Origin: Candidatus Chryseobacterium colombiense
GTDB taxonomy: Bacteria > Bacteroidota > Bacteroidia > Flavobacteriales > Weeksellaceae
DNA: 64,000 bases
Direction: 5' to 3'
Assembly (NCBI GenBank): GCA_029203185.1
Contig: CP119310.1
Span: 2,796,001-2,860,000, forward strand
Positions 61,002-64,000 of the stretch are shown in pieces. Numbering within the stretch: the first letter of the stretch is position 1; every line of letters starts with the position of its first letter. A program made the translations under genes and the position numbers. The notes beneath the pieces were generated by a model that saw nothing but the letters and a program-made list of their open reading frames with translations, was not told the origin of the DNA and searched no databases.

Positions 61002-61033
61002 AAACTCCTGAAACTATTCCGTTTCAGGAGTTT
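61002..61033. terminator. Bidirectional terminator at the end of the AsmA-like gene
   Basis: A perfect 13-bp stem AAACTCCTGAAAC/GTTTCAGGAGTTT with loop TATTCC. Its right arm lies within the last codons of the minus-strand gene. Confidence 0.82.
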
Positions 61034-63668
61034 CTTTTTTCTTAAAGACATTCTTTAAAAAACCTTTTTTCTTTTTAGGCTGAGTATCATCTTGCTGTTT
61101 TTGGTCTTTTGTATTTTTAACTTCCTGTTTTAATTCATTTACAGAACTCTTCATATCTTTAACCGCAGAAACAGCTTTTTTCACTTTTGTTTCAGTTTTA
61201 CCAACATTTTTCCCAATCAGAGTTTTTTTCAACCCATCTTCAATTCCTCTCCAGAAAAGATTAAAGAATGATTTTGTAGGATCTCTTTCTACATTTTCCA
61301 CAACTACTTCTTCAGGAAATTTACCTGAATCGGTCTTTATAAATAAATTGGCAACTGCCGTCAGAACACCTTTTTTCTCACGGTTTTTCTTATCCAGAAT
61401 GGCAATTTTCAGATCTTTATGCTTTAAATTAAAAGTGCCATGTATTCCTTTAGGATTTCCTTTAAAATTAAAAACCATTTCATTAATAGTTCCCGAGGTC
61501 GCCGTTACATGCAGATAAGGTCTGATGAAAGGATTTATCCCCTGAACAGGAAGATTGGTAGTTCTACCGGAAATCGCAAAAATATCATTTGAATTGGCAA
61601 CATCAAAATTCCAGTTAACCGCTAAAGGCGACAGATTCATAAATGAACAGTTGATTTTAATATCTACTCTCGTCGGCTTTCCTTTTGTTTTAGCTGAATT
61701 CAGATTTTTAACATTCATATTGAAATTTCCGAAAGTCAGTTTTCCGGGACCAGCACTTTCCGAAGTATCTTCTTCATAAACTAAAACAGAATTCTTTACA
61801 TCTAAATTATTTATCTGTAATGGAAACTTTATACTTCTAAGCATTTTAGAGTATAGCGCTTTTTCCTTGGGATCGTCTTTTGGTATTTTACTTCGGAAAA
61901 TATTGGCATCTGCAGACTGAATATTCACATTGGAAGCATTGATGAACTTATTCTGTGAAAATAAGTTCCAGTTTCCCGCCACTGTAATCTGTTTTGCCTT
62001 TATGTCATATAAATCTCTTTCAACCGGGATCATTTTAATAAATTGTGCTCTGGAAACAAGAGGTTTCATAGCGAACTGATCTATTTTTACTTTATCATTC
62101 CCCAATTCAATATTCGCAATAGTCATGTTATAAAATTGAGTTCTATATGCGAAATTTTTAGTTGAAAACATATAATTCTTCACATCAAATCCCAATCCTG
62201 TTCCGTCCGATTTCTGTTTGATTTCCAAATGGTTTAAAGAAGCATTCAAATCGTTAAGCTTCAAAGGTTGATTTCCCTTTTCATACACAATATTTGAATG
62301 TTTTACTGTCACCTTATTGACGATAAGAGGAAACTGAATTCCTTTTATTTCTACCTTTTTAGGAGTTGTTTTTTCTTTTTCCTGTGCTTTGAAAATTCCA
62401 TTGACGCGATCAACCAAGATCTCATTGATTTCAAGATTGAGTTTTTTATCAATTGTTTCCCATTTATTTATTGTAAAAGCAAGTTGATTTAATTTTAGAT
62501 CTGTGCCCGTTTTAGAAGAGGTGATTGCAATATTTCTGAACTCTCCCTTCTTAGGATTCAATCCAAAACTTTCACAAATAATATTTTCTCCATTAAGATA
62601 AGCAACATCCTTTCCCGTAGTGCTAAAATCTTTATACCGTAAAGGAATTATTTCTTCCGAAGTGTTTTTACTGAACTCCACTTCATTGATATTCAGATTT
62701 AATTCTTTAGCCGAAAAAAGCTTATTTCCATCCGGTTTTATAATCTGAACGGCAGCATTGTCCATTTTGATCCCATTAAGATTGACTTCGAAATTGACAG
62801 GTTTTTTATTATTTTTTTTAACCGCCTGAGTGGTATAAACAGTCAGATCAGGATGATGAAAAAATGCCTGGGAAAGCGAAACTCTATTCTTTGTTAAAAC
62901 AACATCTTTAAAATCCATTCTCGGAATTCTGAACTGAAAAAGCTGCTTTTTCTGAGGATACTTTTGCTTAAACTGATCAAAGGTTATAAGCGGATCCAGC
63001 GTGAAGTTATCTATTGACATTTGGCCTTTCGAAGTTGTGATTTTATCAATTTTCAATGCATAAATATCATCCGGCTGAAAGAAAAAATTCATTCCTTTAA
63101 TACTGTAGCTGTCAAAAACTACCGGTAGTTTGTTTTCAACCGATTCTTCCGTCATCTGTAAATTCTCAACATATAAATCCAGATCTTCTATCTTCAGAAA
63201 GGGCTGCTTTGTATATTTGAAAATAGTAATTGCTCCTTTGTTAATTCTGATATTCTCAAACATTACCGGTTTTTTCTTTTTTCCGGTTTTTTCATCAACA
63301 GGTTTGGCAAGAATAATATTCAGATTAGGTTTGCCCAGTAAGAGATCCGTAGAGCTTATCCGCTTGTTAAAAAGGGCATCAAAAATTCCGAAACGACTTA
63401 TTTTTAAGGTATCAATAGTCCCCTGAAGTCCTATCACTTCAGTATTTTGAGGATTTTTGTTATTAACTGTAATGCCGGTTACAAAAATATTTCCGGTCGT
63501 AAGATCTACATCTAATATTTTATAGGAAACTTTGTAATCCGTATTTTTTTTAATGTAATCGGGAAGCTTGTTTTTAAGCCAAAAATTAAACCCGAAATTG
63601 GCCAGCAAAACAATCCCAAGTAGTATTGCAGTTGCGATCAGAAACTTTTTTACCCAGGATTTTTTCAT
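61014..63668 (-). CDS. AsmA/DUF748-like membrane-anchored protein
   Basis: 884 residues. One N-terminal helix (about 9-30, FLIATAILLGIVLLANFGFNFWL) anchors a very long periplasmic region of repeated beta-segments, as in AsmA/YhdP/TamB-like proteins that move lipids between membranes. The FNLFWRGIEDGLKKTLIG segment near 815 and the basic C-terminal tail (KKKKGFLKNVFKKKE) are seen in Flavobacteriia members. Function is inferred from the family only. Confidence 0.78.
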   Translation of the reverse strand: MKKSWVKKFLIATAILLGIVLLANFGFNFWLKNKLPDYIKKNTDYKVSYKILDVDLTTGNIFVTGITVNNKNPQNTEVIGLQGTIDTLKISRFGIFDALFNKRISSTDLLLGKPNLNIILAKPVDEKTGKKKKPVMFENIRINKGAITIFKYTKQPFLKIEDLDLYVENLQMTEESVENKLPVVFDSYSIKGMNFFFQPDDIYALKIDKITTSKGQMSIDNFTLDPLITFDQFKQKYPQKKQLFQFRIPRMDFKDVVLTKNRVSLSQAFFHHPDLTVYTTQAVKKNNKKPVNFEVNLNGIKMDNAAVQIIKPDGNKLFSAKELNLNINEVEFSKNTSEEIIPLRYKDFSTTGKDVAYLNGENIICESFGLNPKKGEFRNIAITSSKTGTDLKLNQLAFTINKWETIDKKLNLEINEILVDRVNGIFKAQEKEKTTPKKVEIKGIQFPLIVNKVTVKHSNIVYEKGNQPLKLNDLNASLNHLEIKQKSDGTGLGFDVKNYMFSTKNFAYRTQFYNMTIANIELGNDKVKIDQFAMKPLVSRAQFIKMIPVERDLYDIKAKQITVAGNWNLFSQNKFINASNVNIQSADANIFRSKIPKDDPKEKALYSKMLRSIKFPLQINNLDVKNSVLVYEEDTSESAGPGKLTFGNFNMNVKNLNSAKTKGKPTRVDIKINCSFMNLSPLAVNWNFDVANSNDIFAISGRTTNLPVQGINPFIRPYLHVTATSGTINEMVFNFKGNPKGIHGTFNLKHKDLKIAILDKKNREKKGVLTAVANLFIKTDSGKFPEEVVVENVERDPTKSFFNLFWRGIEDGLKKTLIGKNVGKTETKVKKAVSAVKDMKSSVNELKQEVKNTKDQKQQDDTQPKKKKGFLKNVFKKKETPETE

Positions 63669-63697
63669 ATTGTGATTTGGTTTATTTTAAATTAATT

Positions 63698-64000
63698 TCA
63701 ATTCCTCACATGCAGTTCTATTACATACCCTTCATGCCCCCTTATATTGATAAAATTCACCCCATCAAAAGCAAGATACTGTCCTTTGATTCCGGTCAGT
63801 TTTCCCGTAAATTCAGGTTTTTTATCTAAAGTAAATGAGCTTACCTTCTCAGGTTTTTCAAAAGGATAGTCAAATTTCCACATATTCTCTCCCTCACTGT
63901 AAAATTTCTGAAAATCTTCAGGGAAATATTCTTTTATTTTTTGCTGGAAATCCGCCAGATCAACATCATCCTCAAAATCATCCTGCAGCATTTTTCGCCA
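63698..64000 (-). CDS. DUF2797 domain-containing protein, partial at window end
   Basis: The last 100 residues of a gene that continues beyond base 64000 on the minus strand (it begins mid-frame with WRKMLQDDFEDD). The C-terminal GKLTGIKGQYLAFDGVNFINIRGHEGYVIEL is typical of DUF2797 proteins of Bacteroidota. The start is not in the window. The function is unknown. Confidence 0.75.
   Translation of the reverse strand, partial: WRKMLQDDFEDDVDLADFQQKIKEYFPEDFQKFYSEGENMWKFDYPFEKPEKVSSFTLDKKPEFTGKLTGIKGQYLAFDGVNFINIRGHEGYVIELHVRN

Overview
The window is chromosomal DNA of a Flavobacteriia member, most likely Chryseobacterium or a close relative in the Weeksellaceae. Evidence: low G+C; Bacteroidota-type promoters (TTG, about 19-20 bases, TAnnTTTG) before many genes; a type IX secretion sorting domain; signal peptides ending in S/AQ; Bacteroidota-type RpoZ, BamD, LptE, DUF5686 and DUF2797 families; and GG-leader bacteriocin-like peptides of the kind found in Chryseobacterium. 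I see no prophage, insertion sequence, CRISPR array or rRNA.

Layout. 1-2249 (minus): bamD-rpoZ and a TetR regulator. 2347-4850 (plus): tatD, tcdA, rnpA and a DUF4126 membrane protein. 4908-11648 (minus): miaB, a secreted protein, a sigma-54 activator, a membrane protein, lptE, a very acidic 653-residue protein and a small membrane protein. 11828-21244 (minus): small TonB-C-like secreted proteins, an MFS transporter coupled to poxB, lysA with what looks like a lysine-rich leader-peptide attenuator, a DUF5808 protein, an exonuclease and a HerA-like ATPase. 21378-28050: a secreted protein, a metallo-beta-lactamase/rhodanese protein followed by a frameshifted thioredoxin gene, an omega-amidase and rseP. 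28079-28519: two identical tRNA-Asn units, each with its own promoter and terminator, and a possible decayed third copy near 29741. 28587-41496: an S33 peptidase, DUF5686 and T9SS-sorted proteins, rpmA-rplU, a zinc metallopeptidase, an acyltransferase, miaE, DUF502, a flavin monooxygenase with a MalY-like lyase, and a PQQ-type sugar dehydrogenase. 41550-51749: blaI-blaR1 type pair, uvrB, AI-2E transporter, membrane proteins, pabB-pabC and menD. 51834-64000: a 2OG-Fe(II) oxygenase, the peptide-export cluster, a PA0069-type radical SAM protein, an AsmA-like protein and a DUF2797 gene cut by the window end.

The most interesting region is 52834-59035 (minus). Here a VKOR-thioredoxin membrane protein, three double-glycine (or Gly-Ala) leader peptides with 6, 4 and 6 core cysteines, a C39-peptidase ABC transporter and an HlyD adaptor form one export system for probably disulfide-bonded peptides. 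Each peptide gene carries the same 32-33 base element about 19 bases before its start codon. I cannot match this element to any named motif.

The genes work in recognisable groups: envelope assembly (BamD, LptE, RseP, AsmA-like, DUF5686), tRNA modification (MiaB and MiaE act in sequence on A37; TcdA makes cyclic t6A), translation (L21, L27, RNase P protein), folate and menaquinone precursors from chorismate (PabB, PabC, MenD), and lysine biosynthesis (LysA).
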